Shown here piece by piece: positions 1-7,751 of a stretch of 64,000 nt of DNA (position 1 is its first letter; every line of letters begins with the position of its first letter). A program made the position numbers and the translations under genes. Source of the stretch: Sphingobacterium deserti (GTDB taxonomy: Bacteria; Bacteroidota; Bacteroidia; Sphingobacteriales; Sphingobacteriaceae); assembly GCF_000757725.1 (NCBI RefSeq), contig NZ_JJMU01000008.1:43693-107692 (forward strand). The letters are read 5' to 3'. The notes beneath the pieces are model-generated. The model saw nothing but the letters and a program-made list of their open reading frames with translations. It did not search any database and was not told the DNA's origin.

Positions 1-483
1 CCAAGATGACCAGCCATTATAGATAACATCTGTCCCGTCGCTGGTATAGCGGATTTCCTTTCCAGATGCCAGCTCTAAGCTATACAGGTCGTTTTTTCTG
101 GTAAAGGCCACATATTTTCCATCCGGCGATAGTGTCGGATTTTTCTCTTCCAGGTCAGGAGACTGCGTAAGTTGTTTAGCAGGCTGCTCCCCACGGCGAA
201 TAAATACATCGTTATCTTTCACAAAAACATTAATGTCTGCCTTCACGGGAGGTGTGTAGGTTGCACGTTCGCCGCTTGCCACATTGACGCGGTAAAGCTT
301 ACCGTCACTTGCGTCCCGCTCTATATAATGTTGATTGTCGGCCCAACCCATGTACTGATGGATAGGCTTGGTAATAGAGGCTTCCTGCCCCCACAACTGT
401 TTAAAAGTCAAGTCTTTTTGCTGCGCAGGTAATTGCGTAACAAATAATGTACTCAGGAAAGCCCCTGCTATAAATTTATTCAT
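1..483 (-). CDS. Dipeptidyl peptidase IV-like S9 family protease, N-terminal part (runs off the left edge)
   Basis: The first 161 codons are present; the gene continues beyond base 1. The start at 483 gives a short signal peptide ending near LPAQQ, so the product is exported. Residues about 25-161 are the beginning of a beta-propeller, with NPTLSPDGKYVAFTRKNDLY and then YNGWSSW, which fits the spot where S9B dipeptidyl peptidases have the glutamate-bearing W-V-Y-E-E strand. In the family this enzyme removes Xaa-Pro dipeptides from peptide N-termini in the periplasm. The catalytic hydrolase domain lies outside the window, so activity cannot be judged. A -7-like box TAATTTCG sits at 505-512 on the minus strand. 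The family assignment rests on the propeller motifs only. Confidence 0.78.
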   Translation of the reverse strand, partial: MNKFIAGAFLSTLFVTQLPAQQKDLTFKQLWGQEASITKPIHQYMGWADNQHYIERDASDGKLYRVNVASGERATYTPPVKADINVFVKDNDVFIRRGEQPAKQLTQSPDLEEKNPTLSPDGKYVAFTRKNDLYSLELASGKEIRYTSDGTDVIYNGWSSW

Positions 484-504
484 CTTAGATTATTGATAAA
501 GCTA

Positions 505-512
505 CGAAATTA
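505..512 (-). promoter_or_regulatory. Bacteroidota -7 box of the S9 protease gene
   Basis: On the minus strand this reads TAATTTCG, one base from the TAnnTTTG consensus. It lies 21 bases upstream of the start codon at 483, which predicts a short leader. No clear -33 TTTG was placed. Confidence 0.4.
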
Positions 513-555
513 ACAATAATAAAAATTCCGGACGGGGATGCCGTGTAACATATTT

Positions 556-581
556 AAAAAAAAAGCCACTTTAAAGTGGCT
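556..581 (-). terminator. Terminator of the DUF3276 gene
   Basis: A perfect palindrome with 9-base arms (564-581, AGCCACTTT/AAAGTGGCT) is followed, in the minus direction, by a run of nine U (A-run 556-564). It lies 25 bases past the stop codon of the gene ending at 606. Confidence 0.8.
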
Positions 582-605
582 ATGATATCGTCATTTACAG
601 AATAC

Positions 606-941
606 TTAGAAAGTGAAATTATCTTTTTTGGCGTATTCGTTGCTTTCGTATGCAGAATCATCCGGGTTGGCTTCGTATCGCTTTTCTACGACATCTTGGT
701 TGGCTTTAATGTAGTCGACAACTTCAGACAAACCTTCAGCAAATTTTTCAAAATCTTCCTTGTACAAGAAAATCTTATGCTTGATAAATTGACCATCTTC
801 AAAACGTTTTTTGCTTTCTGTGATGGTCACGTAATAGTCGTTCGAACGAGTTGCTTTTACATCAAAAAAATAAGTTCGTTTTCCAGCTCTCACCTTTTTT
901 GAAAATACTTCTTCGCGCTCTTTGTTTTCAAAATCTCCCAT
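606..941 (-). CDS. DUF3276 family PUR-like nucleic acid-binding protein
   Basis: A 111-residue cytosolic protein without signal peptide or membrane segment. Residues about 8-80 hold the conserved pattern of DUF3276: FSKKVRAGKRTYFFDVK, a strand-rich core with DYYVTITESKK, and a helix (EDFEKFAEGLSEVVDYI). Proteins of this family have a PUR-alpha-type fold that binds single-stranded DNA or RNA, and they are small, abundant and nearly universal in Bacteroidota. The C-terminal 25 residues are acidic and probably disordered. The gene stands alone with its own terminator. The family call is firm; the cellular role here is not known. Confidence 0.85.
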   Translation of the reverse strand: MGDFENKEREEVFSKKVRAGKRTYFFDVKATRSNDYYVTITESKKRFEDGQFIKHKIFLYKEDFEKFAEGLSEVVDYIKANQDVVEKRYEANPDDSAYESNEYAKKDNFTF

Positions 942-1181
942 TAGTATTGTAAGTATTTAAGTTTTAATCCTTTTTCAGTTATAAATATATAATAATTTAA
1001 TTCAATGCTCCAACTTTTTATAAAAAAAAATTAGATTTCCCCATTTTTTTTGTAGAAGGCATCGCTCATATGTTTTAGCGGCGATCTTACGCTAGGGAAT
1101 TTTCACCGAAAAAATGCCGGGCTTTACCGAAAAAGTGTAATGTATTACCTATTTTGGCTTACTGATTTCTAAGTATTGCGC

Positions 1182-1189
1182 TACTTTTG
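1182..1189 (+). promoter_or_regulatory. -7 box of the LiaF-like/LytS/LytTR operon
   Basis: TACTTTTG matches TAnnTTTG exactly and lies 25 bases before the ATG at 1215, which predicts a leader of about 20 bases. A TTTG at 1153-1156 is a possible -33 element, but the 25-base spacing is longer than usual. Confidence 0.5.
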
Positions 1190-1214
1190 AATCATACAAA
1201 TAACACACACAGTA

Positions 1215-2105
1215 ATGGAAAGAGAAAGAGATCATAAATTTACAACGCCCCCACCGATACCGCCACGGAACAACAAAAGCGCGAACATCGTCGGCGCGGT
1301 TATCGTTTTCTTGGGATTGGCCCTGTTATTAAAAAACCTAAGCTTAGGCATTTGGTTCCCTCGCTGGATATTCGGATGGGAAATGATCTTGATTATTATC
1401 GGTTTGGTGATTGGGGTTAATTCGCAATTCAAGAAGAAATCATCAATCATTTTGATCTGTATCGGTAGTTTATTTCTACTGAAGGATTTAATGGATCTAT
1501 CTTTCGGAAGGGTGATAATCCCATTAGGAGCGATTATATTAGGTATCTATTTAATTATGCGAAACCGCAGCCATACGCCCCCCCCAATTCCACATGTACC
1601 TAACCCTCAGCCCGAGAAGGATGAGTTTGACTGGGACAAGCGGGTCGTGGAAGCAGATGGTGAAGCTAATAGCACGTTCCAATCGCCTTTCGACCGAGCG
1701 CAAACTGAAGCTGCCCCGAGGCAGACTTATGAGCAGAACCAAAGTCAGGGCTACAGCTACGAGGGTGAAAATTATATCAAGGTAGACTCTGTCTTTGGAA
1801 ATGCGACGAAAATAATCTTTTCGAAAAATTTCTTGGGCGGAACGATGACCAACGTGTTTGGCAGCACGAAAATCAATCTGTTACAATCGGATATACAGCA
1901 ACCTGTAGCCCTAGATATATTTCAACTCTTTGGTAGCACAAAAATTATCGTTCCTCCGCATTGGATCATCGCGACTACGGTGTCATCCATTCTAAGCGAG
2001 AATGACGATAGACGGGTAATACTGACAAACATTTCCGATCAGAACAAGTGCCTGTACATTACAGGTACTTCTATCTTCGGGAACATCACCATAAAAAACA
2101 GCTAA
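1215..2105 (+). CDS. LiaF-like transmembrane protein (DUF5668 plus YvqF-type C-terminal domain)
   Basis: The 296-residue protein has a cytosolic proline-rich N-terminus (TPPPIPPR), four closely spaced membrane segments between residues about 22 and 115, a polar linker with a second TPPPIP motif, and a C-terminal beta-rich domain (about 185-296) with the repeated glycine pattern NVFGSTKI / LFGSTKI / SIFGNITI. This is the architecture of LiaF/YvqF, which in Firmicutes restrains a cell-envelope two-component system. It stands 10 bases before a LytS-type kinase and LytTR regulator, so by analogy it may sense envelope state and modulate that kinase. The regulatory link is inferred from gene order. 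Confidence 0.72.
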   Translation: MERERDHKFTTPPPIPPRNNKSANIVGAVIVFLGLALLLKNLSLGIWFPRWIFGWEMILIIIGLVIGVNSQFKKKSSIILICIGSLFLLKDLMDLSFGRVIIPLGAIILGIYLIMRNRSHTPPPIPHVPNPQPEKDEFDWDKRVVEADGEANSTFQSPFDRAQTEAAPRQTYEQNQSQGYSYEGENYIKVDSVFGNATKIIFSKNFLGGTMTNVFGSTKINLLQSDIQQPVALDIFQLFGSTKIIVPPHWIIATTVSSILSENDDRRVILTNISDQNKCLYITGTSIFGNITIKNS

Positions 2106-2115
2106 GAAGGCGTAG

Positions 2116-3153
2116 ATGATCTTTAAATTAACATCCAAAAACCGCCTGATCCACGTGACGACGTGGACCATTTGCATTTTGTACTTTTTTGTTTCGTATT
2201 TTTTATTGTGGTGGGATTGCAGGCCGAAGCCCGTAACTCCCTATGAGCCTATTATCGGAGCGTTGTCTATTACTATTTGTTGCTATCTGATCTACAGCAC
2301 ACTGCAATATTACCTTCCTCGTAAGAATCAATACACCAAGATCATGCTCATCTGCGTCATCTTGACCGTGATGAGTGTGGGGCTTTCTATTTTTTTGCTG
2401 AATCAATTTTTTGATCATTTCTCGCTATTCCACTTTTACGAAGTCCTTCCCTATCGCTTTATTATCAACTTTCTTCTATTGTTATGCGTGATTATTATTA
2501 ACATCTTTTGGAATATTCAAGAGGAGTACGAGGATAATAAAAAAAGAAAAGAGGAGTCGGAACGGATATTACGCGATGCGGAACTGTACAACTTAAGACA
2601 GCAATTACAACCGCATTTTCTTTTTAACAGCTTAAATTCTATTATTGCGCTTATCGGAATCAAGCCCGATGAGGCACGCAACATGACCTTCCAATTATCT
2701 GATTTCCTACGGGGTACGATGCGTAAGGATGATAAGCAATTAATCCCACTAGCCGACGAGATTGCGCATCTACGTTTGTATTTGGACATTGAAAAGGTGC
2801 GATTTGGGCACCGGCTCACCACAACCTTTCATCAGGAAGAGGATTCGAGTCGCGCAAAAGTGCCCTCTATGATCATCCAACCTTTATTGGAAAACGCCAT
2901 TAAATTTGGATTGTACAACGTTATTGGCGATGTTCAAATTACGATAGACATCCGCATGGTCGATTACATGCTCCATATCAGCATTACAAACCCCTTCGAT
3001 TCTGACCAATTTGAAACAAAAAAAGGGACAGGTTTTGGGCTATCCAGTATCAAACGTCGTCTTTTCTTACTGTATAGCCGCACGGATTTATTGGAGACAT
3101 CGATTAAAGATCATATATTTACGTCGACCTTAAAAATTCCACAATATGATTAA
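2116..3153 (+). CDS. LytS-family sensor histidine kinase
   Basis: A 345-residue membrane kinase of the His_kinase (PF06580) family. Four hydrophobic segments fill residues about 12-133, followed by a charged coiled coil (about 135-160). The phosphoacceptor is His167 in QLQPHFLFNSLNS. The ATPase domain shows the N box around Asn260 (PLLENAIKFGL) and a G box GTGFGLSSIKRRL near 304-316. It has no separate periplasmic sensor domain, so the signal is probably felt within the membrane or passed from the LiaF-like neighbour. Its last codons overlap the start of the response regulator gene by 8 bases, indicating translational coupling. Confidence 0.88.
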   Translation: MIFKLTSKNRLIHVTTWTICILYFFVSYFLLWWDCRPKPVTPYEPIIGALSITICCYLIYSTLQYYLPRKNQYTKIMLICVILTVMSVGLSIFLLNQFFDHFSLFHFYEVLPYRFIINFLLLLCVIIINIFWNIQEEYEDNKKRKEESERILRDAELYNLRQQLQPHFLFNSLNSIIALIGIKPDEARNMTFQLSDFLRGTMRKDDKQLIPLADEIAHLRLYLDIEKVRFGHRLTTTFHQEEDSSRAKVPSMIIQPLLENAIKFGLYNVIGDVQITIDIRMVDYMLHISITNPFDSDQFETKKGTGFGLSSIKRRLFLLYSRTDLLETSIKDHIFTSTLKIPQYD

Positions 3154-3889
3154 GACCATTGTTATTGATGATGAGCCGCTGGCGCGCATGATAGTCATGG
3201 AGTATCTAAAGCAGCATGCTGATATCCAGATTGTCGCCGAATGTGGTGATGGATTTGAGGGCGCAAAGGCTATCCAACAGCATCAGCCCGACTTGGTATT
3301 TCTGGACATACAAATGCCTAAATTAACGGGATTTGAAATGCTGGAAATCATCGATGATATGCCGAATGTTATCTTCACAACAGCATTTGATGAATTTGCC
3401 ATAAAGGCCTTCGAGAAAAATGCCGTCGATTATCTTTTAAAACCTATAAGCAAAGATCGTTTTGAACAGGGATTGCTAAAATTTAGAAACGCCTTCAATA
3501 GTAATAGTTCAACGCCGCAACATACCTCAACAAAGGTTGCCGCTATCACAGAAGAGGAGTCGCTGGAACGTATCGTGGTTAAAAATGGAACGCAGATCAA
3601 AATTATTCCTGTGCAACAGGTTACCTATCTGGAGGCGTATGATGACTATGTAAAGATTAATACAAAAGACGGCGTCTTTTTGAAGAATAAGACGATGAGT
3701 TCTTTTGAAAAGCAACTTGATCCGAAGCAATTCGTTCGCGTACATCGGTCATTTATAGCTAAAGTGGATCAGCTCGCAAAGATTGAACCGATGGAAAAAG
3801 AAAGTTATATCGCAACGCTGCTTACCGGCGAAAAGATCAGTATCAGTAAATCTGGCTATGCACGACTGAAGCAGGTTATTGGTCTATAA
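3146..3889 (+). CDS. LytTR-family response regulator
   Basis: A 247-residue DNA-binding regulator. The receiver domain (residues 1-120) has the acidic pair Asp8/Asp9, the phosphorylation site Asp54 in FLDIQMP, and the conserved Lys in YLLKPI. A linker leads to a LytTR domain (about 142-245) with LEAYDDYVKI and FVRVHRSFIAKVDQL. It is the obvious partner of the LytS-type kinase encoded immediately upstream. LytTR regulators usually bind paired direct repeats upstream of envelope genes; no target site was identified here. No hairpin terminator was seen after the stop. Confidence 0.9.
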   Translation: MIKTIVIDDEPLARMIVMEYLKQHADIQIVAECGDGFEGAKAIQQHQPDLVFLDIQMPKLTGFEMLEIIDDMPNVIFTTAFDEFAIKAFEKNAVDYLLKPISKDRFEQGLLKFRNAFNSNSSTPQHTSTKVAAITEEESLERIVVKNGTQIKIIPVQQVTYLEAYDDYVKINTKDGVFLKNKTMSSFEKQLDPKQFVRVHRSFIAKVDQLAKIEPMEKESYIATLLTGEKISISKSGYARLKQVIGL

Positions 3890-3999
3890 GCGTCGATTAT
3901 TAACAATTGCCCATTTAAAAACGTAACATATTTATAGCGCGATCACTTAGCAACATATTTATCTGGCGGCAGTATTGAATTTATCTAATTTTGTTTCTG

Positions 4000-4007
4000 T
4001 AATTTTG
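4000..4007 (+). promoter_or_regulatory. -7 box abutting the serine hydrolase start
   Basis: TAATTTTG lies only five bases before the ATG at 4013. A TTG at 3975-3977 gives a -33 element with 22-base spacing. Transcription would start at or next to the A of the start codon, giving a leaderless or nearly leaderless mRNA. A second TAATTTTG at 3986-3993 could give a slightly longer message. Confidence 0.55.
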
Positions 4008-4012
4008 CGTCC

Positions 4013-5458
4013 ATGAGGCGCAAATTATTTTTTATAGTATTTCTTCTGACCACGTTGACAGGTGCTTTCGGACAAAGTAAAACGGAACTTATCAACCGAG
4101 CGATTTTCAATAAAATAGAGTTTTTTATCAATACGCAGATGACAGACTCTATTTACAGTCTTGCATCTGACAATTTCAAAAAGCAGATTCCGGCGGAACA
4201 GCTGGCTTTTGTTTTAAATAAACTCTATCAACTAGGCACGATACAGCAGGTAGACGTCGTAGACTTTAAAGAAAACACTGCAACATACTTGCTTCAGTTT
4301 AGCGAACACGCCTTACAAGCTAAGCTTGCTTTAGATAGCACCTTGCATTATGAAATGCTTGCTTTTGTACCGGCCGAAAAACCTACTCAAAAAAAGGTTG
4401 AAAAAGCCGACGTGATTAGTAATGTCGAGAAGGTTTCTCCCTTGGATTTTTATATTGATTCGTTAGCGAGCAGTTACGTAAAAAAAGGCGATGCTCAATC
4501 CCTCGCTATTGCAATCTTTCATCAAAACGATTATAAAACTTTCTTTTACGGCGAAACCGAAAAAGGAAACCAAACACTCCCAACAGAAACCAGCCTTTAC
4601 GAGATTGGATCTATAACGAAAGTCTTTACGGCAGTGCTATTGGCAGATTTAGTGACTAAAAATATGCTGGAGCTTGATGATACCATCAGCAAATTTCTTC
4701 CAGACTCTGTCGCGCAAAACCCAGCGATACAAGGTATCACATTTAAACAGTTAGCAAACCATACGTCTTCGCTTCCGCGTCTTGCCGATAATTGGAACAA
4801 AGTTGCTGGTTTTAATGAGCGTGATCCTTATGCTGCATATGACCGCAAAGCACTTTTTTCCTTTTTAAAAAATTTTAAAGGCGGAAAAAATCCAGGAGAA
4901 GAGTATGAATATAGCAATGTGGGTTTTGGTCTACTCGGCGAACTGATTTCGATAATAACAAAAAAGCCCTACATACAGTACCTACAGGAAACCGTACTCA
5001 CGCCGCTTCAGATGACAGGTACTTTAGAAAAGGTTGATGCAAAAAAGCAGCAAGCGTTTCTAAAAGTGTATGATGCGGAAGGCAATGAAACACCACTTTG
5101 GAATTGGAAGGCCATGGTAGGTGCTGGCGGATTAAAATCCAATGCGAAGGACCTAACGCTTTTTGCAGTGGAACAGTTTAAAATGCCGCTGGAAGATCTT
5201 CAAAAAGCTATGGCGTTAACGCGTGAATTTACATTCTTCACCCCTAATAATATGGATATCGGCCTCGCTTGGCATATGAGTATGCTCGATGGCATCATTT
5301 ATTTCCGACATACCGGCGGTACGGCCGGAAGCAGCTCGTTTATTGGTCTATCGCCTGATACAAAAACATCCGTTGTGGTGCTTTCAAACCAGGCAGAAAG
5401 TGTGGAAGAGATCAGTGTTGCTATTATGGAAAAATTGCTACAGCAGTCGCAAAATTAA
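4013..5458 (+). CDS. Secreted beta-lactamase/PBP-like serine hydrolase with N-terminal DUF3887-type domain
   Basis: The 481-residue protein begins with a signal peptide ending near GAFG-QS. Residues about 25-118 resemble the small DUF3887 domain (YSLASDNFKKQIPAEQL), followed by a lysine-rich linker. From about 145 on it is a class C beta-lactamase fold: nucleophile Ser200 and Lys203 in SITK, Tyr300-Ser-Asn302 as the YxN motif, and His433-Thr-Gly as the third motif. Such enzymes act on peptidoglycan peptides, D-amino-acid peptides or esters; true antibiotic resistance is not implied. It stands alone between the LytTR operon and a convergent lipoprotein gene. Confidence 0.85.
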   Translation: MRRKLFFIVFLLTTLTGAFGQSKTELINRAIFNKIEFFINTQMTDSIYSLASDNFKKQIPAEQLAFVLNKLYQLGTIQQVDVVDFKENTATYLLQFSEHALQAKLALDSTLHYEMLAFVPAEKPTQKKVEKADVISNVEKVSPLDFYIDSLASSYVKKGDAQSLAIAIFHQNDYKTFFYGETEKGNQTLPTETSLYEIGSITKVFTAVLLADLVTKNMLELDDTISKFLPDSVAQNPAIQGITFKQLANHTSSLPRLADNWNKVAGFNERDPYAAYDRKALFSFLKNFKGGKNPGEEYEYSNVGFGLLGELISIITKKPYIQYLQETVLTPLQMTGTLEKVDAKKQQAFLKVYDAEGNETPLWNWKAMVGAGGLKSNAKDLTLFAVEQFKMPLEDLQKAMALTREFTFFTPNNMDIGLAWHMSMLDGIIYFRHTGGTAGSSSFIGLSPDTKTSVVVLSNQAESVEEISVAIMEKLLQQSQN

Positions 5459-5478
5459 CGTAAGTCTTTATTTTTTTT

Positions 5479-5520
5479 AAACTTGTTGTTGATTGGCAGT
5501 ATCAAGTCAACAACAAGTTT
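5479..5520. terminator. Long hairpin between convergent genes
   Basis: A perfect 14-base inverted repeat (arms 5479-5492 and 5507-5520, loop 14 bases) lies between the stop codons of the serine hydrolase and the convergent lipoprotein gene. A T-run (5470-5478) precedes it rather than follows it on the plus strand, so it does not have the classic U-tract on either side. Confidence 0.6.
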
Positions 5521-5547
5521 AGCAACATGTCATTAATATATACGATC

Positions 5548-6393
5548 TTATTTCTGTTCGGCTATCGCGCTGTAATATTTTAGTCCACTTGTATCCTCAC
5601 GCTCGATGATTACAATGTTCGTCGTATTGGTTTGCCAAATCGCCTTTGGCTTGGCATCTTTCATTTTGTTATGGAATAAACGGTCATACAAGGCACTTAA
5701 GCCTTCAAGCTCCGGTATGTTTATTGCATTTAAGGTTGCATCTCCATATAATGAGGTGAAAAATGCAGCGAGTTCAACACCTCCTTCTTCAATCCTTTTT
5801 TCAAAATTTAAATCAGAGGTACCTTGTGGCGAAAATGAGATGTTTAGCACGACATATGGGATAGCCCCATTATTATACTTTGTAGAAAGAAAATAGTCTT
5901 TAGCTGCCGGGTTAAAATTTCCCTCATCATTCTTGTCGCCCTCATCCCAAACAATATTTAGGAAGTCACGCTGATCAACCACCTCTACGCTGAGTTCTCG
6001 ACTTTGAATAATCTTCTCTTTTTTAAAGAAGGACAAGCTGAATTTGTAAACCCCGGGGGTAGCGAAAGCTTGTGCCATACTTCCTCTAACCGACGAAGGT
6101 GTAGATTTCGCGTACAATATCTCAGGGACAGACCATATTGCTGAATCGAATAGTTCTGTCTCCCCTAAAAGCAATAGTGGACTTGCCGAGTTTTCATCTT
6201 TACCGACATACATAGTAAAAAAAACGTTCTCAAAGATATTGACCTTGGTCTTACTCGCTTTCACGGATACATTGTCCAGAAGGCTACTTTCAACAGGTTT
6301 TTCTTCAGATTCTGGTTCTGTAAGCTCTGCCTCTTTGGAACAGGATAAAAGCAAAGCAGAAGTCGTTAGACAACATAGTAAGTATTTTTTCAT
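5548..6393 (-). CDS. Lipoprotein of unknown function
   Basis: Starting at the ATG at 6393 (rather than 6414) gives a clean lipoprotein signal, MKKYLLCCLTTSALLLSC, with the lipidated Cys at 18. The mature 263 residues begin with a Glu/Pro-rich tether. Residues about 45-145 look like a beta-sandwich of PKD or Ig type (KTKVNIFENVFFTMYVG, then GVYKFSLSFF). The rest (about 150-275) is not recognised. It faces the serine hydrolase gene convergently and has no obvious partner. Anchoring to a membrane facing the periplasm, or to the cell surface, follows from the lipobox; no function is proposed. Confidence 0.6.
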   Translation of the reverse strand: MKKYLLCCLTTSALLLSCSKEAELTEPESEEKPVESSLLDNVSVKASKTKVNIFENVFFTMYVGKDENSASPLLLLGETELFDSAIWSVPEILYAKSTPSSVRGSMAQAFATPGVYKFSLSFFKKEKIIQSRELSVEVVDQRDFLNIVWDEGDKNDEGNFNPAAKDYFLSTKYNNGAIPYVVLNISFSPQGTSDLNFEKRIEEGGVELAAFFTSLYGDATLNAINIPELEGLSALYDRLFHNKMKDAKPKAIWQTNTTNIVIIEREDTSGLKYYSAIAEQK

Positions 6394-6544
6394 AAGTCTC
6401 ACAATCATGATCAAATATAAACTTTATACAAGAGAAATAAAGACACAGAAACGAACATTATTTATCAAGCAATTAAAAAAAAGCGAAACTATCGATGAAT
6501 GGCTGATTGTATAACGAAGGAATCAAATGAATACTCGTTTTAAT

Positions 6545-7030
6545 TTATTGCACAAATCGGGCAATTTCAGCCGTCTTACTCTCACCTTGGAAAGATTTAA
6601 CTAACTTCTTTGTTGCGGCATCATAGATGTAAGTGGCGGGGTAATTTACCGGATTGAATTTCTCGATAAACTCCACGCTTTCTTCTTTCCAAAACGAAAC
6701 GTTCTTTCTGGTCTTCAACCCTTTAGCAAACATATTGATATATCCGTCCACATATTCCTTATCATTCATCGTGATAAAAAAAATGGAACTTTGTTGGAAC
6801 TTTGCGATATTTTTGGAAATGTTTTCGCCAAGCTCCTGGCAATGGCCGCATCCCGGATCATAAAAAACCAATACAATTTTTCCCTTTGAGGGAAGCATTT
6901 TTTGGAAAGTCGCGTCCGGATTGTAAAGATTCCGAAGCTTTGTTAAAGAAGGGAGCTGTGCGGGCTGCTTCTGCGCAACGCAGTATGATGCGAATAGAAC
7001 TAAGGCTAGCAATAATCTTATTTTTGTCAT
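6545..7030 (-). CDS. Periplasmic thioredoxin-like protein (CGHC)
   Basis: A 161-residue protein with an N-terminal signal peptide (MTKIRLLLALVLFASYCVAQ). The mature part is a thioredoxin fold with VLVFYDPGCGHCQELG, the CGHC active site being of DsbA/TlpA type, and a cis-proline strand NYPATYIYD near residue 134. It is most likely a periplasmic thiol-disulfide oxidoreductase. The gene is divergent from purN and has no linked redox partner such as DsbD, so substrate and direction of electron flow are unknown. The family is firm from the motif and fold pattern. Confidence 0.8.
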   Translation of the reverse strand: MTKIRLLLALVLFASYCVAQKQPAQLPSLTKLRNLYNPDATFQKMLPSKGKIVLVFYDPGCGHCQELGENISKNIAKFQQSSIFFITMNDKEYVDGYINMFAKGLKTRKNVSFWKEESVEFIEKFNPVNYPATYIYDAATKKLVKSFQGESKTAEIARFVQ

Positions 7031-7099
7031 TATTAGCGATTTGAACGTGTAGAACCTTCCAAATTACCGCGGGAAGGCTGATTTATTGGGAAAATACCA

Positions 7100-7107
7100 T
7101 ATATTTG
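7100..7107 (+). promoter_or_regulatory. -7 box of purN
   Basis: TATATTTG fits TAnnTTTG and lies 39 bases upstream of the GTG at 7147. Its position inside the longer possible reading frame (from a TTG at 7105) supports the GTG as the real start. Confidence 0.45.
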
Positions 7108-7146
7108 GTTACAAATCAATATTTAAAATACAGAAAATTCAATATT

Positions 7147-7722
7147 GTGAAAAAACGCATCGCTATCTTCGCTTCAGGTTCGGGTTCTAATGCACAAAAA
7201 ATAATGGAGTATTTTAAATACTCTAATCTAGCGGAAGTTTCCTTGGTGTTAAGTAACAACCCAGATGCTTACGTATTACAGCGTGCTGATAACTTCGAAA
7301 TTCCATCGCATGTTTTTGATCGTAAAACTTTTTACGAATCGGACGAAGTGGTTGACATACTGAAGAGGCTTGAGATAGACTTAGTTGTTCTCGCGGGTTT
7401 TCTATGGCTCGTTCCTGCGAACCTTTTAAAAGCTTTTCCGAATAAGATTATTAATATACATCCGGCCCTATTGCCAAAATTCGGAGGGAAGGGCATGTAT
7501 GGCGACCGCGTTCATAAAGCGGTGCTGGAGGCAGCTGAAGAAGAACATGGTATTACCATTCACTTTGTCAATGAAAATTTTGACGAAGGCGAAGTAATTC
7601 AGCAGGCAAAGTTTAAAGTTGATGCAGACGACACTTTGGAAACGATCAAGTTTAAAGGGCAGCAATTGGAACATCAATACTTCCCAAAGGTGATTGAAAA
7701 CTTACTGAAAAAATATAACTAG
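7147..7722 (+). CDS. purN: Phosphoribosylglycinamide formyltransferase
   Basis: Third step of purine synthesis: transfers a formyl group from 10-formyl-tetrahydrofolate to GAR in the cytosol. The 191-residue product from the GTG at 7147 starts MKKRIAIFASGSGSN, the phosphate-binding loop that opens the family. The catalytic block NIHPALLPKFGG contains the conserved Asn and His, and the Asp is in NFDEGEVIQQ. The upstream TTG at 7105 would add 14 atypical residues and would lie inside the promoter, so the GTG is preferred. purH, a later enzyme of the same pathway, is about 1.4 kb away but separately transcribed. Its stop codon is inside a shared terminator hairpin. Confidence 0.95.
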   Translation: MKKRIAIFASGSGSNAQKIMEYFKYSNLAEVSLVLSNNPDAYVLQRADNFEIPSHVFDRKTFYESDEVVDILKRLEIDLVVLAGFLWLVPANLLKAFPNKIINIHPALLPKFGGKGMYGDRVHKAVLEAAEEEHGITIHFVNENFDEGEVIQQAKFKVDADDTLETIKFKGQQLEHQYFPKVIENLLKKYN

Positions 7723-7751
7723 AAAAGGGAGCAAAGCTCCCTTTTCTAGTT
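7717..7751. terminator. Bidirectional terminator containing both stop codons
   Basis: A perfect 16-base-pair hairpin with a three-base loop (arms 7717-7732 and 7736-7751). The purN stop (7720-7722) is in the left arm and the esterase stop (7746-7748) in the right arm. A-rich and T-rich segments in the arms give a U-rich end for transcripts from either side. Confidence 0.88.

Noticed and set aside
4013..5458. Antibiotic-resistance beta-lactamase.
   Set aside because: The SxxK, YxN and HTG motifs are shared with many peptidases and esterases; the extra N-terminal domain and lack of context do not support a resistance role.
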